A stretch of 5,748 bases of DNA, from assembly GCA_030617585.1 (NCBI GenBank), contig JAUWVD010000084.1:1-5748 (forward strand), written 5' to 3'. Made by a program: the position numbers and the translations under genes. Below the pieces are notes generated by a model that saw only the letters and a list, made by a program, of their open reading frames with translations, did not search any database and was not told the origin of the DNA. This DNA comes from Candidatus Methanophagales archaeon. GTDB lineage: Archaea; Halobacteriota; Syntropharchaeia; Alkanophagales; Methanospirareceae. This document shows positions 1 through 5,197 of the stretch, piece by piece (positions within the stretch are counted from its first letter, which is position 1; each line of letters begins with the position of its first letter).

Positions 1-892
1 CGTCTTTGCTTGTCCGACCCTCTGCTTTACCGAGCAATACATCACCCAGAGAAATCAAATCCCCCTTCGCTACTATTCCTTTCTCCAATCCACGGTATAT
101 CTCGCCCGAATGCACGCACTGCGAAAAGTCATCAATGAATATCCTGGCCGTTTTCAGCACTTCAGGATCAAATTCGATCTTCGTCTTCGAGTCTGCACCT
201 ACACCGTTAAGATGCATCCCCGGCTTTATCTGATCAGAGTAAATAAAAGGCTCAGTTGCGGGCGTTACCGTTGTGACTATATCAGAATCCACCGCGTCTT
301 CCAGACCGACAACCGCTATATCAACACCAAATTCAGGTTCATATTTCGCGCTAAAATCTCTCGCTCGTTGTTCTGATCTAATAAACACCTTTATTCTGTC
401 AATAGAATCTCGCACAGTCAATATTGCCTTAGCCTGATAATAAGCTTGCTTCCCCGTGCCTATTATACCGAGTGTTTTGCAATCTGTCCTCGATAATGCT
501 TCGGTAGCAACACCGGTAGCAGCTCCGGTTCTATATGCGGTCATCTCCTCAGCTTGCATTATCGCCACTAATTGCTGCGTTTTGGCATCTCTGAGTAGAT
601 ATTCGCCTAATACCGTAGGTAAACCAAGCTTTTTGTTCGCCGGTGCAACTGAAACAATCTTAACACCGCAATACTTGGGGTTGTATCGTGGCAGATACGC
701 CGGCATACATCTCATGTCTGACACACCTGTATCAACATACACCTTCGCAGGCACTACTACCTGCCCTAAAGCGCTTTGTTCAAATCCGCGTTTGATCTCA
801 GAAATGAACGCCTTCCAGCCTATGTTCTCCAGTGTTTCTTTTAGCGCTTCATTTGTTATAATAACTGCATTCAGCTCTTTTAGCTTCTTCAT
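1..892 (-). CDS. Ornithine cyclodeaminase / alanine dehydrogenase family protein, C-terminus cut by window edge
   Basis: This NAD(P)-dependent cytosolic enzyme family (ornithine cyclodeaminase, archaeal alanine dehydrogenase, mu-crystallin) converts L-ornithine to proline, or interconverts alanine and pyruvate. Reading from ATG at 892 gives 297 codons with no stop. Family members are about 320-330 residues, so roughly 30 are missing. The N-terminal half carries GVKIVSVAPAN (residues 76-86), whose Lys78 is in the position of the family's substrate-binding lysine, and AYRTGAATGVAT (119-130). A Rossmann loop GTGKQA lies at 145-150. NGVGADSKTKIE (229-240) holds the conserved Asp234, followed by DPEVLKTARIFIDD and HSGEIY. 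The GADxxxKxE-type motif and SGEI tail resemble archaeal alanine dehydrogenase as much as ornithine cyclodeaminase, so the substrate cannot be settled. No Shine-Dalgarno precedes the ATG, and a TATA-like box about 25 bases upstream suggests a leaderless mRNA. The family call is firm; the reaction is not. Confidence 0.9.
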   Translation of the reverse strand, partial: MKKLKELNAVIITNEALKETLENIGWKAFISEIKRGFEQSALGQVVVPAKVYVDTGVSDMRCMPAYLPRYNPKYCGVKIVSVAPANKKLGLPTVLGEYLLRDAKTQQLVAIMQAEEMTAYRTGAATGVATEALSRTDCKTLGIIGTGKQAYYQAKAILTVRDSIDRIKVFIRSEQRARDFSAKYEPEFGVDIAVVGLEDAVDSDIVTTVTPATEPFIYSDQIKPGMHLNGVGADSKTKIEFDPEVLKTARIFIDDFSQCVHSGEIYRGLEKGIVAKGDLISLGDVLLGKAEGRTSKD

Positions 893-928
893 TGTGTATA
901 AACTATAACGTTTACATATTTAATTTAG
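893..928 (-). promoter_or_regulatory. Putative promoter of the cyclodeaminase gene, sharing sequence with the gatA upstream region
   Basis: Read toward the gene, an A+T-rich TATA-like stretch (minus strand AAATTAAATATGTAA, 912-926) is centred about 25 bases before the ATG, followed by GTTATAGTTTATAC. Positions 903-928 match 3491-3516 upstream of gatA at 22 of 26 bases. The spacing fits an archaeal TATA box driving a leaderless or very short-leader transcript. Promoter function is inferred. The match could also reflect a shared repeat that includes this stretch. Confidence 0.5.
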
Positions 929-985
929 GACGCAGATTTACACGGATTTACACGGATTTGGTTTTTTCTGTGTTAATCCGCGTTA

Positions 986-1208
986 GGGAACTCCCAGTAA
1001 ATAGTTTACCCATTTTGATAAATATCATAGACACGGATTTCACAGATTTACACAGACGCTACTGACCTGATTATTAAGTTTTTACGGGTTGAATCAAAAT
1101 TAAAAAATCAATACGCTACTTTATATCTGTGTTAATCAGCGTTTTTCTGTGTCTTAAAAATTCTTGATAAATGATACAGTTCTGGTAAACTATTATTTGT
1201 GAGTTCCC
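986..1208. mobile_element. MITE-like non-coding insertion with 25-bp inverted ends and TTA duplication
   Basis: The ends 986-1010 and 1184-1208 are inverted repeats matching at 21 of 25 positions, with identical outer GGGAACTC and identical inner AATAGTTTACC. The trinucleotide TTA flanks the element at 983-985 and 1209-1211, as expected of a target-site duplication. Removing the element plus one TTA restores the continuity of the surrounding hairpin repeat. No open reading frame of useful length lies inside, so any movement would need a transposase supplied elsewhere. The family is not recognised. A TA or TTAA target is an alternative reading of the flanks. Confidence 0.6.
1029..1154. repeat. 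Inner inverted arms of the insertion, related to the outer repeat
   Basis: Inside the insertion, 1029-1058 (AGACACGG, ACAGATTTACACAGACG) and 1126-1154 (TCTGTGTTAATCAGCG, CTGTGTCT) form an imperfect inverted pair around a roughly 67-base A+T-rich centre. Both arms use the same ACACGGATTT / CTGTGTTAATC vocabulary as the outer repeat at 929-985. The insertion therefore seems to be either a longer member of the same family or an element that captured a copy. Confidence 0.5.
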
Positions 1209-1220
1209 TTAATCTGTGTC

Positions 1221-1363
1221 AATAATTTATTTTATTGTTTAATTTGTTTGTTTGCGGTTAGTAAAAAAACTTTTGTAAAAGCGCATTATACTTTTTTTCC
1301 GGACTCTCAGGCCCTGTACTTATGTGTAACTCGCTTTTTAGAATAAATCTCCATAACCCATAG
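1221..1363. other. A+T-rich intergenic stretch without recognisable gene
   Basis: There is no coding frame or RNA gene that I can recognise. It holds T-rich runs (1221-1250 and 1291-1299) and a small CTTTT-GT-AAAAG palindrome at 1270-1281. The runs could serve as archaeal U-rich termination signals, but nothing shows which transcript would end here. Confidence 0.4.
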
Positions 1364-1397
1364 TTTTAATAATTACAAATCCAATTATCAAACTAAA
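1364..1397 (+). promoter_or_regulatory. Putative TATA box of the hicB-hicA unit
   Basis: TTTTAATAAT at 1364-1373 lies about 25-30 bases before the hicB ATG at 1398. There is no purine-rich ribosome binding site in the last 20 bases (CAATTATCAAACTAAA before the ATG). Together these suggest transcription starting at or near the start codon, as in many archaeal genes. The call rests on composition and spacing only. Confidence 0.35.
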
Positions 1398-1604
1398 ATG
1401 CAATTTACAATAAAACTCGAAGAATCAGATGAAGGGGGATATACTGCTCAATGTCTTGAGCTCCCGGCTGCGATAAGTGAGGGCGATACAAAAGAAGAGG
1501 CTCTGAGAAATATCACAGAGGCAATTCAACTGGTTCTTGAGGTCACGCAAGAACAAGCACGTGCATATACCGAAGTCTTTAAGGTGGAAGTTGCCAGTGC
1601 CTAA
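1398..1604 (+). CDS. hicB: HicB-like antitoxin, short single-domain form
   Basis: The 68-residue protein matches the HicB antitoxin fold (UPF0150): an N-terminal beta hairpin (MQFTIKLEESDEGGYTAQC), the LP-x-x-x-SEGDTKEEA segment at about residues 22-35, and a helix NITEAIQLVLE. HicB binds and neutralises the mRNA-cleaving toxin HicA. The length covers only the toxin-binding domain. There is no C-terminal ribbon-helix-helix or helix-turn-helix, so self-repression through this protein is unlikely. Its stop codon overlaps the start of hicA by 8 bases, the tight coupling usual for these pairs, in the hicB-first order. The frame is intact although its partner is broken, leaving an orphan antitoxin. 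Confidence 0.85.
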   Translation: MQFTIKLEESDEGGYTAQCLELPAAISEGDTKEEALRNITEAIQLVLEVTQEQARAYTEVFKVEVASA

Positions 1605-1705
1605 ACTTCCTTCTGTATCCGGTAAAAAGATCATCAGATCCTTGAATAAAATGGGCTTTATCATAGTACGGCAGAGAGTTGGATGAATTTCTAGAACATC
1701 TTTGA
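1597..1705 (+). pseudogene. hicA: hicA toxin remnant with internal deletion and frameshift
   Basis: A GTG at 1597 opens PKLPSVSGKKIIRSLNKMGF followed by IIVRQR, the N-terminus of HicA mRNA interferases, which normally continue as RQRGSH. Here the frame runs VG and stops at 1684-1686. One frame over, 1676-1705 reads ELDEFLEHL plus stop, the usual HicA C-terminus (EEFLELL type). The central part of about 25-30 codons, including the catalytic histidine of the GSH motif and the following double-stranded-RNA-binding-type strands, is absent, and the two ends are out of frame. The product cannot be an active toxin. Recognition of the N-terminal half is firm. The C-terminal tail is short and therefore less certain. 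Confidence 0.75.
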
Positions 1706-1730
1706 ATTTTACGAGCAGTATTGTGCCTAA

Positions 1731-1937
1731 AAAGTTACGGTGCAGGCTATTGGCAATATGAAATAAAGCCACCAAATCATCGTCCTTTCTATCGCAGGAG
1801 CGATTTTCCACAAATCTCCACAGACCTCCATGTTTTTCCAATTTCTTCCCTTCTTTTGCTGCTACTGACTTTACCGTCAATGCCGCAGCGCCCCATAGCT
1901 TTTCAGAAGCTTGAAGTACACAACTTTTTAGAAAAAA
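1731..1937 (-). pseudogene. PaREP1-family protein remnant
   Basis: The minus strand encodes 69 residues without a stop that match the core of the archaeal PaREP1 family: VLQASEKLWGAAALTVKSVA, then EKHGGLWRFVEN, then LVALFHIANSLHRNF. Family members typically show ASEKLWGAA near the N-terminus and SLHxNFYE near the C-terminus. Two in-frame stops (TGA, TAA) lie directly upstream, but the neighbouring frame (KLIFDKA, up to about 1961) could join through a one-base shift in the A/T run at 1932-1937. No start codon is evident. After NF the usual YE and the last helix are not found, and the frame simply runs on antisense to hicA. I read this as a broken copy lacking both ends. The biochemical role of PaREP1 proteins is not established, and the family call rests on remembered motifs. 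Confidence 0.6.
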
Positions 1938-1993
1938 GCTTTATCAAAAATCAGTTTCTTTGGTAAAGCTTTCTTTCTTAAAGAAACGTTTCT
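1931..1993. repeat. Cluster of overlapping palindromes downstream of gatA, possible terminator region
   Basis: Three overlapping inverted structures lie here. GAAAAAAGCTTTATC (1931-1945) pairs with GGTAAAGCTTTCTTTC (1962-1977). GTTTCTTT (1954-1961) pairs with AAAGAAAC (1980-1987). AGAAACGTTTCT (1982-1993) is a perfect 12-base palindrome. They sit about 40-100 bases past the gatA stop codon on the strand gatA is read from. They may help end that transcript or be recombination debris. The first overlaps the 5' edge of the PaREP1 relic. Function is unproven. Confidence 0.35.
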
Positions 1994-1999
1994 CGTGAA

Positions 2000-2018
2000 A
2001 ATCCGTGTAATCTTGTGG
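2000..2018. repeat. Single-arm fragment of the dispersed repeat
   Basis: AATCCGTGTAATCTTGTGG uses the same words as the right arm of the palindromic repeat at 968-985 (CTGTGTTAATCCGCG), with small changes. No matching opposite arm is seen nearby, so this is at most a decayed half copy between gatA and the PaREP1 remnant. Confidence 0.35.
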
Positions 2019-2034
2019 TTATAAAAATAAGTAA

Positions 2035-3471
2035 CTAAACAGATAAAGCCGCTTTCAATATTTTATCCTCATCAAAATACTTACCCACGAGCTGCAGGCC
2101 TATTGGCAGCCCATTGGAAGACCCGCAGGGAATGGATAGAGAAGGGACTCCCGCCAGATTGACTGAAACCGTATTAACATCCGCGAGATAAAGCGAAAGC
2201 GGGTCTTTTATCCTCTCGCCAAGCTCAAAAGCGACAAAGGGCATCGTTGGCATCGCCAGTATATCATGCGTTTTCAACGCATCTTCAAATTCGTTTTTTA
2301 TCAATGTGCGCACTTTCAACGCCTTCAAATAATATTTACCGTAATAACCTGCTGAGAGAGCATAAGTGCCAAGAATTATCCGCCTCTTTACTTCCTCACC
2401 AAATCCTTCGCCCCGTATACGCGAGAAAGTAGAGTGCCAGTCCTCGTCCTTGCCGGATCGGAGCCCGTATCTGAGCCCGTCAAACCGAGCGAGATTCGAT
2501 GACGCTTCGGACATCGCAAGGATGTAATAAGAAGCAAGCGCATATTTCAGGTTCTGCATGCTTATCTCTTCGTATGTAGCACCAAGCTCCTCGAATTTAT
2601 GCACTGAGTCCCACACCGCTTTTCCAACTTCCGGCGAAACGCCCTCGATGAACTCTTTCGGTACCCCAATCTTCATGCCTTCTATCGTGTCGCTTCTTTT
2701 GTCGTTCAGCCATGAGCAGCGGTAATTCGTAGCTGCGTTATTATTTAGCTTTACCTGTGTGCTGTCCCGCTCATCCTTCGCCGAAATGACTTCTAACAGC
2801 AATGCCGTATCTGTCACAGTTGATGCCATTGGGCCTATCTGCTCCAGTGAGTTCGCATATGCGATAAGCCCGTACCTGGAGACGAATCCATAAGTGGGCT
2901 TCAGGCCCACGATGCCGCAGAATGAAGCAGGACATCTGATGGAGCCACCCGTATCAGAACCGAGCGCTATAACGGCTTCGCCAGCCGCTACTGCCGCAGC
3001 ACTACCGCCTGAAGAACCACCCGGGACCCTGCCAGGGTCATGCGGATTTCTCGTTGGTCCGTAATAACTTGTCTCTGTGGACGTCCCCATACAGAACTCG
3101 TCCATGTTCGTTTTCCCTATGATTATCGCCCCCTCCTGTTTTAACGCTTCTATTACCATAGCATCGTAGGGCGGAACATACCCTGTAAGAATATATGATG
3201 CACATGTGGTTTGAATGCCCTTTGTAGTGATGCTATCTTTGATGGCTATGGGCACGCCAAGCAGTTTCTTCCGTCTGTACTCTTCTTCATTCCGCCGCTT
3301 ATCTACTTCTACCGCCTTTTCTAGAGCAGCATCTTTGTTTAGTGTGATATAGCAATTTAGCTTGCTCCTTTCTATACGCTCATATATCTTTGATAGTAAG
3401 CCCTCACACGATAGCGATCCGTTTTTTATACCTTCTACTACTTCTATTGCGGTTGGCATGTCATTCTTCAT
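2035..3471 (-). CDS. gatA: Glutamyl/aspartyl-tRNA(Gln/Asn) amidotransferase subunit A
   Basis: GatA is the glutaminase subunit of the GatCAB complex. It releases ammonia from glutamine, and GatB uses it to convert Glu-tRNA(Gln) or Asp-tRNA(Asn) to the amidated form in the cytosol. The 478 residues match the usual 475-490. The amidase-signature triad is visible: Lys78 (GVPIAIKDS), cis-Ser153 (PGGSSGGSAAAVAAG) and nucleophile Ser177 (GSDTGGSIRCPASF). GLKPTYGFVSRYGLIAYANSLEQIGP follows, and the C-terminal LAGVPSLSIPCG...GLPIGLQLVG is complete. Residues about 238-263 form a longer, polar linker than in typical GatA. No gatC or gatB is adjacent; a group II intron lies upstream. The ATG at 3471 is chosen for its distance to the TATA-like box, but the in-frame Met at codon 5 is possible. 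Confidence 0.95.
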   Translation of the reverse strand: MKNDMPTAIEVVEGIKNGSLSCEGLLSKIYERIERSKLNCYITLNKDAALEKAVEVDKRRNEEEYRRKKLLGVPIAIKDSITTKGIQTTCASYILTGYVPPYDAMVIEALKQEGAIIIGKTNMDEFCMGTSTETSYYGPTRNPHDPGRVPGGSSGGSAAAVAAGEAVIALGSDTGGSIRCPASFCGIVGLKPTYGFVSRYGLIAYANSLEQIGPMASTVTDTALLLEVISAKDERDSTQVKLNNNAATNYRCSWLNDKRSDTIEGMKIGVPKEFIEGVSPEVGKAVWDSVHKFEELGATYEEISMQNLKYALASYYILAMSEASSNLARFDGLRYGLRSGKDEDWHSTFSRIRGEGFGEEVKRRIILGTYALSAGYYGKYYLKALKVRTLIKNEFEDALKTHDILAMPTMPFVAFELGERIKDPLSLYLADVNTVSVNLAGVPSLSIPCGSSNGLPIGLQLVGKYFDEDKILKAALSV

Positions 3472-3516
3472 CTTCTTGTTGTATACTAAAGTATAACCTC
3501 TACATACTTAATTTAG
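3472..3516 (-). promoter_or_regulatory. Putative gatA promoter with interrupted palindrome
   Basis: Read toward gatA, CTAAATTAAGTATGTAG (3500-3516) is a TATA-like element about 30-40 bases before the ATG. It is followed by the interrupted palindrome TATAC-TTTA-GTATA (3482-3495). Positions 3491-3516 match 903-928 before the cyclodeaminase gene at 22 of 26 bases. The element lies downstream of the intron 3' end (3526), so gatA should keep its own promoter. The palindrome could be an operator, but no regulator is identified. Confidence 0.5.
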
Positions 3517-3525
3517 TTTAGGCAG

Positions 3526-3560
3526 ATTAAGAATGGGGCGATTACTCGCCCCTTCTCATC
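3526..3560 (-). ncRNA. Group II intron domain VI with candidate branch point and 3' splice site
   Basis: GGGGCGA-GTAA-TCGCCCC (minus strand 3552-3535) forms a perfect 7-bp hairpin. It is extended by AGAA pairing with TTCT across a single unpaired A at 3534. That A is eight nucleotides before the proposed terminal AT (3527-3526), matching the bulged branch-point A and AY end of group II introns. The exact 3' boundary could shift by one or two bases. Confidence 0.65.
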
Positions 3561-3563
3561 TCA

Positions 3564-3597
3564 GAACGGTACGTGAAAGTTTCCCTTCATACCGCTC
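3564..3597 (-). ncRNA. Group II intron domain V (catalytic hairpin)
   Basis: Exactly 34 nucleotides, starting GAGCGGTATGAAGG, with a GAAA loop, and ending TTTCACGTACCGTTC. It carries the AGC catalytic triad at nucleotides 2-4, the bulge before the ACG side and the closing GAGC/GTTC stem, as in the group II consensus. The base pairs GGTA/TACC differ from the common CGTA/TACG but are compensated. This is the strongest single sign that the element is a functional-type group II ribozyme. Confidence 0.9.
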
Positions 3598-3670
3598 AAG
3601 CATTTCATAACCCTTTCTGTATCGGGCAGCAGTTTGTTTCTGTAGTATTCCGGTCTTCTGATTCCAGTAT

Positions 3671-5197
3671 TCATGTGCATAAACTATCCTTTAGCTTATC
3701 CCATCTCGTCTTGCATCGGTCAGTCAGTTTTAGAGCCTTCTGTCTGAGTTTCCGCAGCTTGAAGTACTCAGAATCGAGGTAGGGGTTTTTGTCTAGTTTT
3801 AGACTGATATGTCTGACTATCTTCGTATCTGAAAAGAGTTTTAGTCTGTTTCTTTCTGTAAAGAACACCCAGTTCCGAGACCCTTCGGTATGCCAGTACT
3901 TTCTGGCAACCCAGGTCCTGGACTTGTGCGGATGTCTCCTCTTACCCCATTTCCAGAGCATATTCCACATTCTGTGATCCAGATTGTTGAATACCTTCTT
4001 AGATACGACTGTTCGATGATAGTTCGACCAGCCGCTGATAATGGGATTCAGAGCATCTATAAGGTCCTCCTGTTTCCATGCTTTCGCTCTTTTGATTATG
4101 TCACTGACCTTACGAGTGGCATTATCAATCGACTTCTTAGATGGCTTTATCAGTAGTTTCCCTTTGTATTTACGGAGGTTCCAGCCCAGGAAGTCAAAAC
4201 CAACATCTATATGGGTGATATGAGTCTTCTCCACCGATAATTCCAGACCGCGTTCCTTCAGGAATCCTTTGATCAACTCGGCAATCTCTTTTGCAGTCTC
4301 TTCCGATTCGGCAGTAACTATAAAATCATCTGCATACCTCACAAAATTCACCTTGTGAGGGTTACAACGCCTCTTATCGATTTTCCCACGCTTATTTATG
4401 TGATACCTGGATGCGATTGCCTTTTCCATCCCATCCAGAGTCATATTCGCTAATAACGGAGATATGATTGCACCCTGTGGAGTTCCTGACTTGGTAGGAT
4501 TCAAATGACGATTGTATACGTATCCTGCCTTAAGGAACTGCTTTAAGATTGTTTTATCCATCGGAATGTTGTCCAGAAGCCATTCATGGCTAATATTGTC
4601 GAAACAACCCTTAATATCGCCTTCCAAAACCCATTGCGCAGAATCCTTCTTGCTCAAGCAGGTAAAGGCGTATTGGCACGCATCTTGCGTGCTTCTATAC
4701 TTCCTGAAGCCAAATGAGCATGTATCTGCTGTTGTCTCTGCAACCGGGCTTAACGCAAGGGCGTACAGCGCTTGCATCGCCCTATCGTACATGGTTGGAA
4801 TACTCAAGGGTCGCTTCTTCAGTGAGCCAGGTTTCGGGCTATAGACTCTTCTCAACGGCTTTGCTTTATACCTCTTATCAGATATCCTATGAGCAGCGTT
4901 CATTTTGGATTTCGGTGTTGTCCACTTCTCGCCATCAACTCCCGCTGTTTTCTTTCCCCTGTTCTGAGTTACCCTCTTCACTGCTAACAACTTCGCGTAA
5001 AACGAGTGGGTTAGCAAATACTGTAGTCTTTTGACCAGATGCCATTTCTGTTCCTTAACTGCTTTTGTAATTCTGGCTTGCAGCCTGTTAACATGTTCTT
5101 CAACCTTATTCCAGTCGACATCGGCCCACTGGAGTTTTGATCGAATGCATATAAGTCTCTCGCCTATTAGCGGCGTAATTGAACTACTTACATTCAC
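3671..5197 (-). CDS. ltrA: Group II intron reverse transcriptase/maturase lacking the HNH nuclease domain
   Basis: This protein binds its own intron RNA, promotes splicing and copies the intron into DNA at a new site. With the GTG start at 5197 it has 508 residues. The fingers/palm begin with KRVTQNRGKKTAGVDG (about 74-89). GDIKGCFDNISHEWLL carries Asp194, GTPQGAIISPLLAN lies at 238-251, and the catalytic YADD is at 288-291. GFDFLGWNLRKYKGKLLIKPSK starts the region before the thumb, and the maturase X domain covers about 350-435 (NPIISGWSNYHR). After NPYLDSEYFKLRKLRQ it ends RWDKLKDSLCT, where related proteins begin the CPxC zinc-finger HNH domain, so endonuclease function is absent. The GTG is preferred to upstream ATGs at 5245 and 5215 because GGAGG lies seven bases before it. 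Confidence 0.93.
   Translation of the reverse strand: MNVSSSITPLIGERLICIRSKLQWADVDWNKVEEHVNRLQARITKAVKEQKWHLVKRLQYLLTHSFYAKLLAVKRVTQNRGKKTAGVDGEKWTTPKSKMNAAHRISDKRYKAKPLRRVYSPKPGSLKKRPLSIPTMYDRAMQALYALALSPVAETTADTCSFGFRKYRSTQDACQYAFTCLSKKDSAQWVLEGDIKGCFDNISHEWLLDNIPMDKTILKQFLKAGYVYNRHLNPTKSGTPQGAIISPLLANMTLDGMEKAIASRYHINKRGKIDKRRCNPHKVNFVRYADDFIVTAESEETAKEIAELIKGFLKERGLELSVEKTHITHIDVGFDFLGWNLRKYKGKLLIKPSKKSIDNATRKVSDIIKRAKAWKQEDLIDALNPIISGWSNYHRTVVSKKVFNNLDHRMWNMLWKWGKRRHPHKSRTWVARKYWHTEGSRNWVFFTERNRLKLFSDTKIVRHISLKLDKNPYLDSEYFKLRKLRQKALKLTDRCKTRWDKLKDSLCT

Larger units (their letters stand above)
929..1220. repeat. Dispersed palindromic repeat, interrupted by a younger insertion
   Basis: The left arm is 929-955, made of tandem units of the type AGATTTACACGG. 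The right arm is 968-985 continued at 1212-1220. When 986-1211 is removed, the two pieces of the right arm join into 27 bases that are the reverse complement of the left arm at 22 of 27 positions, with a 12-base loop (956-967). The unit would form a long imperfect hairpin. Related fragments occur inside the inserted element (1029-1058 and 1126-1154), near 2000-2018 and next to 3521-3530, so this is a dispersed family in this genome. It does not code for protein. Confidence 0.7.

Noticed and set aside
456..908. 150-codon plus-strand open frame
   Set aside because: It is the antisense of the cyclodeaminase gene, whose minus-strand translation shows clear family motifs; the plus-strand product matches nothing.
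929..1058. CRISPR-like array from repeated ACACGGATTT units
   Set aside because: The units are short, adjacent and arranged as inverted arms, with no spacers of regular length and no cas genes.
1425..1880. 151-codon minus-strand open frame across hicB and hicA
   Set aside because: Only its first part (above 1731) resembles a protein family. The rest is antisense to the clearly real hicB, so the frame as a whole is chance read-through of a PaREP1 relic.
4512..4844. 110-codon plus-strand open frame and the others between 3671 and 5245 on the plus strand
   Set aside because: All are antisense to the reverse transcriptase, which has its full set of catalytic motifs.
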